NCBI RefSeq assembly: GCF_022605725.1
Contig: NC_065555.1
Coordinates: 23,298,774-23,362,773, forward strand
From: Anthonomus grandis grandis
Lineage: Eukaryota; Arthropoda; Insecta; Coleoptera; Curculionidae
Reading direction: 5' to 3'
DNA: 64,000 nucleotides
The notes beneath the pieces were generated by a model, which saw only the letters and a list, made by a program, of their open reading frames with translations, was not told the origin of the DNA and did no database searches. Positions 10,912 through 22,814 of this stretch are shown here, in pieces. The first letter of the stretch is position 1, and every line of letters starts with the position of its first letter. The position numbers and the translations under genes were made by a program.

Positions 10912-12714
10912 CAGTGCTTTTCTTTGAAGTCCCCCCCCATTTATTTTTTGAACGGGTCAAAAAAAATGTTTGAAACTTGGCATAAGTAAATTGGTCTATA
11001 GATACTATTTTTCACTGTAAACTAGGTAGTAAATTCCAAAATGGCGGCTGGGCGACATCTTGAGAAAAAATTTTAAATAGAAAGGGGGGTCGTATGGTAC
11101 CTCATGTTAAAGGTCTCAATGAGTACTTTATAACCCTGAAATATTAGACCCATAACTTAACTCGTTTCAAAATGGCGGCCTAATAAAAAAGTATTTTTTT
11201 TAATTTTAATGTTTTACATTTTTATGATTTTAGAATAGATAAAAATCAGTGTACATAAATGCATGATGCATGTGAAAATAAATGCGTCACTATTTTATTT
11301 TGACATAAAAACGACGGTTCTAAATGTCAAAATAACACATAAGCGCCATCTTGAATAAATGCATTAAATAGAAATCTTGTGTTACCTCATTTAAAAGGTT
11401 TTATTGAGTACTTTTAATATTTATTACATGGACTCGGTGGACTCCGTTTTGACCTGTCTAAAAGTAACAGCCAAAAAAATACACTGTTGCGATTTTATTA
11501 ACGTTTTTAATAATAATATACAAATAATTTATAATTTTTGAATTTTGGATTTAAAGATTAACTTTTTGGTTTCTAAAGACATTCCAAAAACCAAATAGCT
11601 ATTAAAAAAACTCGAAAAAAAATTTTAAGATATTTTTCCTTAACCGGTAAATTACTCTTGTATCGGTCATTGTTAGATATTGTTTAGTGTGTTTGGCAGT
11701 TTGAATTTATTGTTTTTTTCGAAATGGTTAATTCTCGTCCATTGGAGGAAAAAGTAGAAGCAATTTTTATTTATGGAGCAATGCGTAATTTTCATGAGAC
11801 TGAAAGGGTTTTCAACGAACGTTTTCCTGATCGTCCTATTTGCCGTAAATATTTAAGGGAACTTGTAAATAAATTTACAACTACTGGTACTGTCCAGGAT
11901 AAAAAACGTCCAGGCCATATGTCTATTTCAGAAGAAAAGCAAGTCCAAATAATTGACGAAATAATAGAAAATCCCCAACATTCTACTCCAACTGTTGCTG
12001 ATATCTGTGAAGTTTCAACTTCGACGGTATGGAGAGTTTTAAAAAAAAATAAGTTTCACCCATACAAGATCACAAGGTGAAACCTTCGAGATTTTTTAAA
12101 TTCAAAAATTATAAATTATTTGTATATTATTATTAAAAACGTTAATAAAATCGCAACAGTGTATTTTTTTGGCTGTTACTTTTAGACAGGTCAAAACGGA
12201 GTCCACCGAGTCCATGTAATAAATATTAAAAGTACTCAATAAAACCTTTTAAATGAGGTAACACAAGATTTCTATTTAATGCATTTATTCAAGATGGCGC
12301 TTATGTGTTATTTTGACATTTAGAACTGTCGTTTTTATGTCAAAATAAAATAGTGACGCATTTATTTTCGTACACTGATTTTTACCTATTCAAAAATCAT
12401 AAAAATGTAAAACGTTAAAATAAAAAAAAATACTTTTTTATTAGGCCGCCATTTTGAAACGAGTTAAGATATGGGTCTAATATTTCAGGGTTATAAAGTA
12501 CTCATTGAGACCTTTAAAATGAGGTACCACACGACCCCCCTTTCTATTTAAAATTCTTCTCAAGATGTCGCCCAGCCGCCATCTTGGAATTTACAACTAC
12601 CTAGTTTACAGTGAAAAATAGTATCTATAGACCAATTTACTTATGCCAAGTTTCAAAAATTTTTTTTGACCCGTTCAAAAAATAAATGGGGGAGGGCTTC
12701 AAAGAAAAGCACTG
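10912..12714 (+). mobile_element. Foldback mariner derivative with ~620-bp inverted arms
   Basis: This 1803-bp element starts CAGTGCTTTTCTTTGAAG and ends with the reverse complement, flanked by TA on both sides (10910-10911 and 12715-12716). The left arm (10912-11546) and right arm (12099-12714) are near-identical inverted copies. The right arm lacks a short segment around 12370. Between them lies about 550 bp holding only the N-terminal part of a mariner-like transposase. Very long arms are unusual for mariner elements, whose TIRs are often about 30 bp. They make the whole element a potential long hairpin. Confidence 0.9.
11724..12080 (+). CDS. Mariner transposase N-terminal HTH domain only
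   Basis: A complete 118-codon frame starts at an ATG (MVNSRPLEEK). It contains the DUF4817-type first helix-turn-helix (about residues 5-55, with FNERFPDRP and a conserved KYLRELV) and a second HTH (about 70-112, ending VWRVLKKNKFHPYKI). It stops two residues after FHPYKI. In the related element at 27289 the same point leads into the catalytic domain. The catalytic D,D,D region is therefore deleted while the DNA-binding half remains open. It might be a trans-acting competitor of full transposases, or simply a deletion product; no sequence evidence decides this. Confidence 0.75.
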   Translation: MVNSRPLEEKVEAIFIYGAMRNFHETERVFNERFPDRPICRKYLRELVNKFTTTGTVQDKKRPGHMSISEEKQVQIIDEIIENPQHSTPTVADICEVSTSTVWRVLKKNKFHPYKITR

Positions 12715-12770
12715 TATATATACATACAACATAAAATATGTTCTGAATATACCATATATGCACAATTGCT

Positions 12771-13312
12771 GGTGCATGCATTAAAATCTAAGATGAATAT
12801 GTTTCTGCTCGAGAAGTTTTCCCCTTTTAGATCTGCCTGGGAAAGTGTTGTCCCGGAAAATCAAACCTTGAACAATTTGATTGCTCGCTTATTGATAAAA
12901 AAAGAATGACTTGAAAAACATGAAGAGGAATCCGTTGCCCATCTTTCATGTCGATATATCAGAGCTATGTCAAACCCACAGCAGTATCAAGTATTAAATG
13001 GTGACAAAAATATTAAAAATTATTTTTCCTGTGGAGAATCTGATCACTTGAAGTGAGAATACAGAAATGTGGAATGTAGCTACTGCAAAAAAACAGAGAA
13101 CTAATTAAGGACTGCTTTGTCAAGAAAAAGAAGGATGACAGCAACAGGAATGGGCTCAGGAATAAATCAGGAGGAAAGGAAACTACACCCTCATTGCAGT
13201 GTCCAGTATGGTAGAATCTGAAGTAGATGTCGAGTGGTTTATAGACAAGGGTGCATCGCGGCATATGTGCAAGGACAGGGATTTGTTCTGTAGCTATGCA
13301 AAACTAAAGGCC
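12771..13312 (+). pseudogene. Ty1/copia gag-protease remnant
   Basis: Conceptual translation with several stops and frame changes shows a copia-type Gag end (FSPFRSAWESVVPENQTLNNLIARLL). This is followed by a degenerate zinc-knuckle region (FSCGESDHLK, then CSYCKKTEN and IKDCF). Next is the start of the aspartic protease as EWFIDKGASRHMCKD, where family members have DSGAS; here the Ser is Lys. The fragment breaks off at about 13312. No integrase, RT or LTR was found nearby. Confidence 0.75.
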
Positions 13313-15748
13313 GCCAGGTGAAAAATTCGGGATGAAGAAATTCTTAATACTAATGATTTAGTACTTCCATTTCCAGCAGCCATACGCCTTTACCATTTTC
13401 TTAAGTCTCTACTAAATGGTTTTAAAAGGTTTAAAATCTGGCAGCCACCTATTTCGATACAATTTTGCATAATGTCGACAAGCTCTTTAAGCCGCTGTAA
13501 TTTTCTTGGGCATATACGCAAATCATATCTCGCATTTCCGAATAAGACATAAATTGCCTACTTAGATAAGTAACTGACAAGAACTAATAAGCCATGACAG
13601 TGACAATGACTTTTATAATAATGCATCTTATCAGGCACAGCCTACCTTGTTACCTACCTACTTAAAAAATATTATAACTTGAAGTATGAAAATCAAATAT
13701 TATCTTGAGCGCATTGAAAACTTTAAATGTAAATATCGAAAGGGTAAAAAGGGTAAATCGTAGCGAGATTTTTTATGTATACCCTCTTTAAGCAAAACCG
13801 TTTTTTTTAAGATTTTTAACATAAAAAAAAGTAAAGCCAAATTTTATTAAAACGAAGAATAAATGCTTAATTTATGGCCAAAATTTAAAAAAAAAAACGT
13901 TAAGCTTATCACCCTGAATGAATTTTTTTAAGGATAAAGCTGTTAAATTGTTTATCATTATTACTATATTACACTACTGTATACGAAGATTAAGCAACAA
14001 ATAATTGTTCAATTGTGCAACAAATAAAGTGCATTTTCATTTTGTCTTAACTTGACTTAACCTTCCTTTTTTAAGAATAAAATTGTGCCTATTCCTTTGT
14101 GGCCCCTAACCTCTCCATAGTTGAAAATAATGATAGTGTAGCGTTTTATTTTTCTACTCTTATTTTCACTAACGCTCCATTGATATTTCATTAATTTCAA
14201 TAATTATATTAATAATTTCAGTCAACTTCTTTTATCGATATTTCTTTAAATTCACACTGTCAATGACACATTACTACTGTAATGCATCACTCTCCTGGTT
14301 TAATTATTCATGCTTTCTGTTGACGGTCCGTCACTCTTCTGGTTGGTCTTGATTGATGTTTTCTCTGATTGGATTGACATTGACAGCTCAGGCGAGAGGT
14401 GGGGTCATAACTTATTTAGTTGGTACTGCATCCATTTTTCGAGGACTTGTTCCCGTGTCGCAGGTAGAAGCGCACGTAAAAGGCCAGTTTTTTATTTCCG
14501 GAATTTGTGAAGCAGGAAGTGACCAATATGGTTTATAATTTATAGTCCTTAATCTTGTTCCTTTAGGGAACTGTTTATTTCATAATTCTGGTGCAGGATG
14601 CCCGAGATTTTGATGGATAGATAATGAAACTTAGCAAGGTGAGTGTGTCACATTTTGAACGCCATTCATTTTTATAGACAGTGAAGACAATGGCACAATG
14701 GCAATCGTTGTTTTAGGGTTTTACTTTTCCGTTTTCTTCTTTATTCTTCTTCAATTCTTGATGGCTACAGGCTGTTGATTTCCCCGGGAAATTGCTGAAA
14801 GCGGTGGAGCTGGAGCCAGAGTTAGATCTAGTATTAGAGATTCCCAGTCCGGATAGCTAAGCTACAAATGGCACACATTTACAGCCTTGATTTTGAAGGC
14901 TAACCGTTCATTTCTTGGAGGAATATACAGGCCAGTTTATTCCATTTATTTAAATATTATTAACCATAGATTTGTCTCACTTATTTAAATTTTTCTTAAT
15001 ATACTTTTAATTTCAATTCATTGCTACAAATATTTAATCAATATCATAATTTAATACGTCAATTTCTTATCTATAATTTTAGTTATTTTTTGTTCAGTAT
15101 CTTTCAGTACCTTTTTTTGGTGGTTAAGTAGATATAACTCGGTTAAGGCTGATATGCCTTAGGTAAAAAGGTTCATGAACTTTCCTCTGCGTAATACAAA
15201 TATTTATTAAAAACGTTAAGAATTGCAATTTATTTTTCAAGTGCTGAAATCTACCTAGTAGCTTAATCATAATTTAAATGTTATATTTGACAAACTTATT
15301 TTATTTAATCATATCAACATTATTCATATTTTAATTCATAATAAATTATTAACATTTAACAGATTAGAAAATGAGGTGTATACATATCTTTGATGTAAAT
15401 ATAATTTGGTTGTATTGTTAAGATATTTTTTTTGCCTCTTTAAATCTACTTTATCCAGGGTCATTTAATTGTTAATGGAAACCTATATACCAAGTGTTTT
15501 TCTTAGTTTTCTTTCATTCATAAAAAAAAACTAAGTGGCGCCCTCTTATTTAATAGTTATAATCAAGACTATATTCTTTAATAGCCAGTCATAAGTGAAC
15601 CTTCGAACAATCCCAAGCCTCCAATAATTCTGAGCTACCGTCTGCAAACTCTTGGCAAAATAGTAACACTGAAAAGTAAACGCCACAATAGACTAATGAT
15701 AGTGTCATTTGCAAACAGACTATGATGTGATGTTAGAAGGTAGGTAAA
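13313..15748. other. Non-coding stretch, nothing recognised
   Basis: No TE protein, tRNA or host exon could be recognised. Two overlapping short frames at 14310-14540 have no family resemblance that I can name. Confidence 0.4.
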
Positions 15749-15960
15749 TATAGGGTGTCGAAGACAAAACAGTCCATAGCCGAACACGTCAAGTTTAATA
15801 TCGAGGGGAACGTATACTGACAGAAATTGCGTTTATCTGACGTCATTCCCCCACCCCACAGAGTCTCCATGTCAACTCTTTTAAATAGGAATAGAGCGGC
15901 CGAGTGATAGGATTCAGGAAGATTTTTAGAGTAAACTGTTTTGTCTCAAACACCCTGTAT
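15749..15960. mobile_element. Mariner-type MITE
   Basis: The left end is TAGGGTGTCGAAGACAAAACAG. Reversed and complemented, the right end reads TACAGGGTGTTTGAGACAAAA then CAG. The inverted termini of about 22 bp enclose non-coding DNA. The element is probably TA-flanked, but the left terminal bases appear to be eroded. Confidence 0.65.
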
Positions 15961-16758
15961 AAATTTAATAATTATTAAAAAGAATGAAATGGCACTTCTG
16001 TATTTCTTAAGGTCAACGCATATTTCTTCCAGAAATTTGTAGGCTCTTAGTACACACATTTTCTATTTAGTTTTCTTCTATTAACGATAGGAAAAATTAT
16101 TTCAATGGTTATTAAGACATTGTGAAACTGATGCAATGCACTGACAGAAGCCAAGCCAGAATATAATTCCAGTTTGATTGATGAAAAATTTAAGAAAACT
16201 TTTAAAAAAAAATTCCACTATAAAATGTATCACACGTCTAATGCTATTTTTCTTAGTTTTATTCTCAAATATTATTATTCCGTAGTTAAAAAGGCCAGTA
16301 TACTCATTTTCATTTTATGCCTAAAATTCGTGTAGAAGTAGTTTATTTTTGAAAACGGTATGACGGCGAATTCATGTATATATGACGTTTTGCTTTTATT
16401 AACCACGTGATAACAGGAAAAGGACCATTAGTGATGAGTCGTTTAGTATAGTTATGGATGGATAGATCCATCCATAATAATTTAATAGTTCTGTATAAAT
16501 GCGGGATGGATACGTGTGTTAAGAGTTATTTGAGAGTTAGAATACCATTATAATATTGATGAAAAACTGCATTTATTAGTGTTGAGCAATATTTTTATTA
16601 CAAGTTAACGCCCTCTATAACTTCCTGATCTAGCCCAGAAGTTTCAAAATAACTATACAATAACATAGTGACTAAAACTCGTGATCTGTTTTCCTTAAAT
16701 TTTCCCAAAATAAATATATATTATTTTCTATTTTCTATTCAGAGGTTTGTTATTTATA

Positions 16759-18012
16759 CAGGGTGTTCCGGGAGGAAAGGAAAATATTGTGGGAACATAT
16801 TCAAAAGGTCAAAATAAGATAAATTAATCCATATGTTTTAATCCGATTCTTAACCGTTTCCGCATGTTTGTTAAGCGCTTGTGGAGTCCTTCTACGGTTT
16901 CTACTAGTGTTTCGTACACTAGAGCTTTTATCCACCCCTAGAGGCAATAATCCAGTGGATTTATCTGGTGACTTCGGGAACCAAACTTGAGGTCCTCCTC
17001 TGCCAATCCAATGAACAGGAAAACGATTGTTTATGAAATTACGCACTCGGCGACTAAAATGATGCGGGACTCCATCGTGTTGAAAATATTCGGTGTCGAA
17101 CAATTAGCGAAACATCATCCAACATGTGGATTAAATGGTCTTCCAAAAAGCGTAAATATCCTTCTCCAGTAAGACGCTCATCTAATACAAAAGGACCAAA
17201 TAACTGGTCGTTCAGCATTCCACACCACACGTTACATTGAATCGATGTAAAAAGTTTCGTTCAAACGTGGCATGAGGATTTTCATCTGACCACCGATGGT
17301 CATTGTGTCGGGTATTAATTCCAATGCGGGTAAAATGAGCTTTATCGCTAAATAAAATGTATTTATGTAGGCCTCGATTTTGTTGGATCCATTCGCAAAA
17401 TTGAACCCTTAAGCCATAATCACCCTCTTGAAGATATTGAACCAATTGAATATGGAAAGGCTTAAAACCGTTTTTCCTAAGTGTCTTCCAAAGGTCCACA
17501 TGTGATGCTAATCGAATTTCTTTTGTAATCTGCCTCGCACTAATACCCGCGTTCTGTTTAGCCATATCCAGAACATTTTCTTCATTTTCCACATTTAATA
17601 CCGCTTCTCGTTTAGAATGAATTCTTACGCTTGGAAACATTTCTGTTTCCCGTTGCAAAAACTGTCTGAAAAACTTTTCGATTAGAAATTCTTTGATTTG
17701 GAAAACGACGTCAATGTTCATCAACAGCACATAATGCGCTACCAATACAGAAACCATACACGAATATTATGTCAGCACACTCCCTATGGGTGAATGTGTG
17801 AGGCATTACATAATGGAAACTTTGCTCTGAAACCTGAAACGTGAGTTAGAAATAGAGAGAATGTAATTACTCCAAAAATTTACAAAAAAAATTTAGAGCC
17901 GATTATTTCAGAAACAGTTAAGAATCGTATTAAAACATATGGGTTAATTTATCTTATTTTGACCTTCTGAATATGTTCCCAAAATATTTCCCTTTTCTCC
18001 CGAAACAGCCTG
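16759..18012 (-). mobile_element. Mariner-like element with ~100-bp TIRs
   Basis: This 1254-bp element is flanked by TA (16757-16758 and 18013-18014). The left end begins CAGGGTGTTCCGGGAGGAAA. The right end complement begins CAGGCTGTTTCGGGAGAAAA. Similarity continues for about 100 bp through AACATATTCAAAAGGTC and TAAGATAAATTAA. The transposase is read on the minus strand and is broken. Confidence 0.85.
16801..17757 (-). pseudogene. Mariner-like transposase, frameshifted
   Basis: Two main frames on the minus strand make up the gene. The upstream one (17757-17212) has an HTH segment ending WKTLRKNGFKPFHIQLVQ, then RVQFCEW and the first catalytic box as LFSDKAHF, where Glu usually follows the Asp. 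The downstream one (17103-16801) has the second box FQHDGVPHH, then RFPVHWIGRGGP and a decayed third box FPKSPDKS where SPDLSPLDFF is usual. The C-terminus has diverged into noise in the TIR. The break between frames lies near 17110-17210. It is related to the elements at 11724 and 27289 but much older. Confidence 0.8.
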
Positions 18013-18919
18013 TAGATAGCAATAGCACTTAAAGATATTGTTAATTCATCTGTTCTCCTATGTCACCACTACGCATCTATTAACGATCGAACGCATGAAG
18101 GCCTTACTTAATTAGGAAACCTCCATACCTAACGGTTTGTATTTAATTGAAATTAATTGCTCCCAACCTTACTGGAACAGGTCAAACTTGTTACGTGAGA
18201 AAATTATTTGCGGTATTGAATGTAATCTCGAAGGGTACACAAACTCGAGCTTTGTGAGAGGGGAATAAGCAAACAGTAATTTTCACTTAACTTAGAGCTT
18301 ACGTTATCGTTACCATGAAAATAAAGTTTGAAGGTTATTTTACTTTAATATACTTGAAAGGCTTTGTGCAGTAATAAAAGCTTGATGAAAGGTCTGTGTT
18401 TTATTAATCATAAAGGTTATTTAAAAACAAATTTTTCCATTAGGTTTCACATATATTTTTTTGTTTATTAAGCGACTAATTATAAATTATTTTTCAATCT
18501 TACTATGTGTTATGATATTAAAGTAAGATTCAAGTTAAGGCGAGGTCATCATTTAAAAAGTCATTATTTAAAAGATCATTAGAATAAGAATAACTGAAAA
18601 CAATATTAGTTATAAAACAAATTAACAGGTTCTTTAAAACCATTTTCGAAAAGCCATTCAGAGAATTAATTAGGAGTTTTACGATAAAAATTTGCTAAAA
18701 ATTGCATATTACTACATAAATATATTATTAAAGCCAATCAAGATACAAAAGAGTATGAAACAAAATAGTTCTAGGATATAACATTTATGTACCTCCTTAC
18801 AAAATAATTTTTTTAAGCAGAAAAGGATTAAATTAAGATTAATTTATCAAACGAGTTTAACAGCGAAAAGTAGGAATACGTTTTGTTCATGATAAGACCA
18901 TATTGTAACGAATTTCAGA
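18013..18919. other. Non-coding stretch, nothing recognised
   Basis: AT-rich DNA with no recognisable gene or repeat ends. Confidence 0.4.
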
Positions 18920-19385
18920 AAAACACTTACTTCAGGAATACACTTTAATGACAGAAACAGACTCCTTTTATTGCTAGAGTCAAAATTTTCACCTGAGTCG
19001 CATTGACTAACGTTTAATTGTTTCAAAGGCAAACGATAAAATTGACTAAAATATCATGAAACCCGCTCCCTTTTCAAAACTTATGGAACAATTTGGAAAT
19101 GCTTAGAAATTTCTATATCCGATGGAGACCAATAATTTTAGAGCAAGCAAGTATACAATTTCTAGAAAATTTAAGCTACCAGGATTTACAGTTAAATAAT
19201 CTATATAACCTAAATTACGGCCCAAATAGAGCCTTTAAACAAGATTTACTACTATAAACTAGACAGTATACGTGGAAATATTAAGCCCTAAATATACTTA
19301 ACAAGTTAACTTAAACTACACAATAAGAGCAAAACAGTAACAAAACTGAGAATAACTAACGTATTGACATTTTCATAATAGTCCT
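18920..19385 (-). repeat. LTR-like repeat, copy 1
   Basis: This roughly 465-bp segment is a diverged direct copy of 30250-30698. Shared landmarks are CTACCAGGATTTACA, the phrase GACA..ATACGTG, CTTAACTTAAACTACA-type runs, AATAAGAGCAAA and a right border at ACATTTTCATAATA. The second copy lies just beyond a decayed gypsy pol on the minus strand, so an LTR (solo here) is the simplest guess. No target duplication was confirmed, and the strand is inferred from that pol. Confidence 0.5.
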
Positions 19386-19406
19386 ATATAGCCATAGTCC
19401 TGATAA

Positions 19407-19550
19407 AGTCCAGTTCAGAGATCTATTAGAATCTTTGATGTGTCGCAGATGCCGCACTAACTAGTCCGTGCGCCTATGTCATATTTATTGTTGCATGATA
19501 TATATGTTTAAATGGCAAAATTTTATATTGTCTATCTATGAAATCATTTT
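19407..19550. repeat. Inverted repeat, left copy
   Basis: This segment matches the reverse complement of 25905-26025. Both contain CAGTTCAGAGATCTATTAGA followed by ATCTTTGATGT. Further in they share GTCCGTG.GCC, and then ATGTTTAAAT followed by GCAAAATTTTAT. Similarity over about 120-140 bp is partial. It may be the left terminal repeat of a decayed DNA transposon enclosing the transposase debris at 20152-20860. Confidence 0.55.
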
Positions 19551-20151
19551 AAATATACGTAAAACCCCATGTTTTATACTATTTTATATTTTTCTTTCGA
19601 AAATGTCAATTTTTAGAAAGAAAATAATATCACAAGAAAATAATATCAAAAAATTGACCGCGGACTAAAATCCAAGCATCTTACAAAATATTTTAAACAC
19701 TTCCAGCACTCACAGACTTGTCACCTCTTTTTAGCCAGGCTATTAAACAAAGATAAAACACCTGCGTTCTGACGATTCCTACTTTAGGCTGTGCAAGTGA
19801 TTGTGTATCTCTCTCTGTCCCACTGATTTTAAGAATTACGGGGCCGTACCCAAATAAATTTTTGGGCAGTTTTTGTATTACTTACGACGTGTTTTTAAAG
19901 AGATCTTTAAGGATGGGTCTATCGCCTTTAAAATACTTGTTGGATGGGTCTATCACCTTTAATAGTTGGGAGGGGGGCCATGTGAGGTTTGATGTGTTTT
20001 GCCGGTTATGCTTTTTACACGTTTATGAAAGTAAAGAATTTAGAATTTGGCCTGTATTCGTCTAAATTTTTTGCAGTTTTTACTGTGAGGAAGTGTGTTT
20101 TTTTATTTGTGTTTGTGGTTTTGTTTTGGTATTATACCTAAAGACCTTAAA

Positions 20152-20860
20152 ATGTTTCGACCCTGGAAAAATAGGCAGGAAAATTTGGCAAATGAAGAGG
20201 AAAGTGTTTGTGCAGGCTTATGGAGACCGTGGGTGTACAAGAAAGACAATAACATTTGTGATAAAAACAATAAGAGTAATCTGGACAGTGATTTAGACTT
20301 ACATAGTTCTGATAGTTCATTTTCTAGTATTGAGGAAGCAAAAAGAAGCAAGGGAAATAGAAGCTACAGAGGAAATCAAGCAGTTTTAAAAGAACAAATT
20401 TATCTAAATATCTATAACAATCTAAGGAATGATCCTCAGTTCACAAATGATTGTAGTGCTTTGCAAAAAATAGCGTTTTTAACAGGGGTTCCCTATAGTA
20501 CAATATGCCTGTAAAAAAAAGGAATAAAGACAGAAAAAAAAGGAAAGATGCAGGAAAATCAAAGGGAATTGACATGGATATTGCCAAATTGCTAAGCAAA
20601 GGTGTGTATTCTAAATACAAAAACAATGGGTTCTGACCATAGAGACACCTTATTGGCAAGGGACAAACATTTCTCAGTCTCAACCTTGCGGAGATACCTG
20701 AGAAAACTTGGATTTAAGCTTAAGATAATTAACAAAAGAGCTGCTGTAATGGAATTGTCAGGTGGTGTATAGAATATTTGAGGAAAATTAAAAAAATTTG
20801 GGAGGAAGAAAGATCCATATATTATTTAGCCGAAACATGATATGATACATTTATGATTGA
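20152..20860 (+). pseudogene. Decayed DDE transposase N-terminal half (IS630/Tc1/mariner type)
   Basis: An open frame at 20152-20514 starts MFRPWKNRQEN. It has an acidic, Ser-rich part (DSDLDLHSSDSSFSS) and ends within an HTH-like stretch (ALQKIAFLTGVPYSTICL). In shifted frames the similarity continues: HFSVSTLRRYLRKLGFKLK, NKRAAVMELSG, IKKIWEEERSIYYLAET. The last corresponds to YLDET, the first catalytic box of the DD82E transposase at 38214-39565. At least three frame breaks are present, and no second or third catalytic box could be found. It is a paralogue of that family, probably much older. Confidence 0.6.
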
Positions 20861-21981
20861 TGTATGATTTCCATTCTCTGGGAAAAAAGTCCCTTTTTTG
20901 CCATAGTAAGAAAATCCTATTTTTATTAATTAAACAAGTTTAAAGTTTTGTTTTTTTCAGCTTACTGCCCCTGTTTGTCCTTCAGCGAAACAATAAAAAA
21001 TATATAATGTAATTCTTTAGTATCCATATGCTGATGTGCGCGATGAAGTTGGAATCCATGGCGGCAACAGAGAAACTGTTTCCTTCCTTAATGGAAGAAA
21101 CTGCTAAAGAACAATGGCAAAAAAACAGAATTTACAAAATTTGTATTAACTCTTTGGGCCAGATTCAAAAGGAGTGGTTAAATTTATAAAAGTATTTAGT
21201 ATCCTCACTGTAGTTTTAGGATCCAGTATACTTAAAATGTAGTGTTTTGTATAAGTTTTTTAGTTTTTAGTATAAGCATTTATTTTTGTTAATTTTTATC
21301 TAATCTCTCCTAATATGCATAATAACTAAATACGAGGCAAATAAATTAATAAATATTACATTCAGGATGTAGTGTGTTTTTTTTTATAAGTAAAACTTGT
21401 GTCTTTTAAAGGCATAAAGTATTGACAGCTAGATGATTTTTAATGTAAAAGTTTATTTTAAAAAATATACTTCCAATTTTCTGACTACATAATTACTTTT
21501 TATTAAAAGAAGTTGGTACTAAATATAGAGATGGGGGGTTTTCATGAGTATATTATTATAATAATATATCATAATATGTATTAATTAAAAAAAAAACTAT
21601 AATAAAGGACATTGAATATGGCAGCCACAATCCCCATTAATAATCACCACCATGAAAAAATTAATCTCAATTCCCAAAAAAAGGAAATATATAAAATTTG
21701 AAGACAAACCAAAACATTTTACACTTTTGTGCCAAAAAGTAACTATTTAATGGCTTAATCCACAGAATGAATGGGCCTAAGTAATTTGTCATTAAACTCT
21801 CATTAAACGCAAAAATGCTTTATTGTCAATATAAACATAGAAGTTGTAGACAAAGCTAATAGACTGTACATTAAAGGAATAAAAACGAGAAACTAATTTA
21901 AAATAAAATAAAATATAAAACTTTGAAAAATACTTAAATGCTAATCATTAAAAATTCATCATAGTTTAGGTGCTACATAGT

Positions 21982-22813
21982 TTAGTACGCTTTACTAGCA
22001 AGAAATATTTTCGTCCTTGTACGTAGGCTTTTTTCAGTCTTAAGTTGTCTTATTTCTAGTGGAAGTTTATGAAACAGCTTTCTACCTCCATATATGATAG
22101 AGCTACGGACAAGTTCAAAATGAGGAATGGGTAGCCTCAACAAATAGTTTTGTCGCGTATTATAGTGGCTTCCTAAGTGGAGTTCCTGTTTATATTTTCT
22201 AAAAACTAAGCAAACTGTTTCCAAAATAAAAATACAACACAGGGTTAAAATATTATGATTTACAAAAAGCGGGCGACATGAATCGCGAGGCTTGGCCCCA
22301 CACAGATATCTAATGGCCCTTTTCTGGAGTACAAACACTGAACTAAAAAGTGAATTTGAACATGAACCCCAAAAGCAAATTCCATATCGAAGGTGCGACT
22401 CGATAATCGCGAAGTATGCAGATCTGGCGATGGAGAAATTAAGACTGGTGGCAATAACCCTTAGGGCGTAGCAGCCTGATGAGACTTTTCTACATACATT
22501 CACAATATGGTCTTCAAATTTAAGGAACTTGTCTATGGAAAGACCCAAAAACTTACTGAACGGTGGCATGTTGATGGCTTCATTATTTAAACATATATCA
22601 TTTGTATTACATTTAAAATTAAGGATATTTGTTTTGGAAACCTTAAATGTCAAAAAATTTGCATCACACCAGTCTTTTATTTTTAACAAATCTGCACGTA
22701 TATTGGCCTCCATTTGAGAAACATCAGAGTCGTGCCAGAGGATGGTGGTATCATCGGCACACCAGTTACCTGCAGTTGTGGCAGATCGTTCACATAAATG
22801 AGAAAAAGTAAAG
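21982..22813 (-). pseudogene. LINE reverse transcriptase, palm to C-terminus
   Basis: This is the part of the RT after the insertion. It has FLIYVNDLPQ, then the catalytic box as CADDT (YADD or FADD in relatives), after one frame change near 22760. The open frame that follows contains FLGLSIDKFLKFEDHI, the thumb-like region, and a CR1/jockey-type C-terminal domain: HLRYGICFWGS, LQKRAIRYLCG, and YNTRQNYLLRLP followed by KLPLEIRQLK. It ends at 21982 in a stop. Replacement of the first residue of the catalytic box and the frame change indicate an inactive copy. Confidence 0.8.
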
Positions 22814-22814
22814 G

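Noticed and set aside
14310..14540. Two overlapping frames that look more codon-like than their surroundings
   Set aside because: They have no recognisable domain, no splice context I could defend, and overlap each other.
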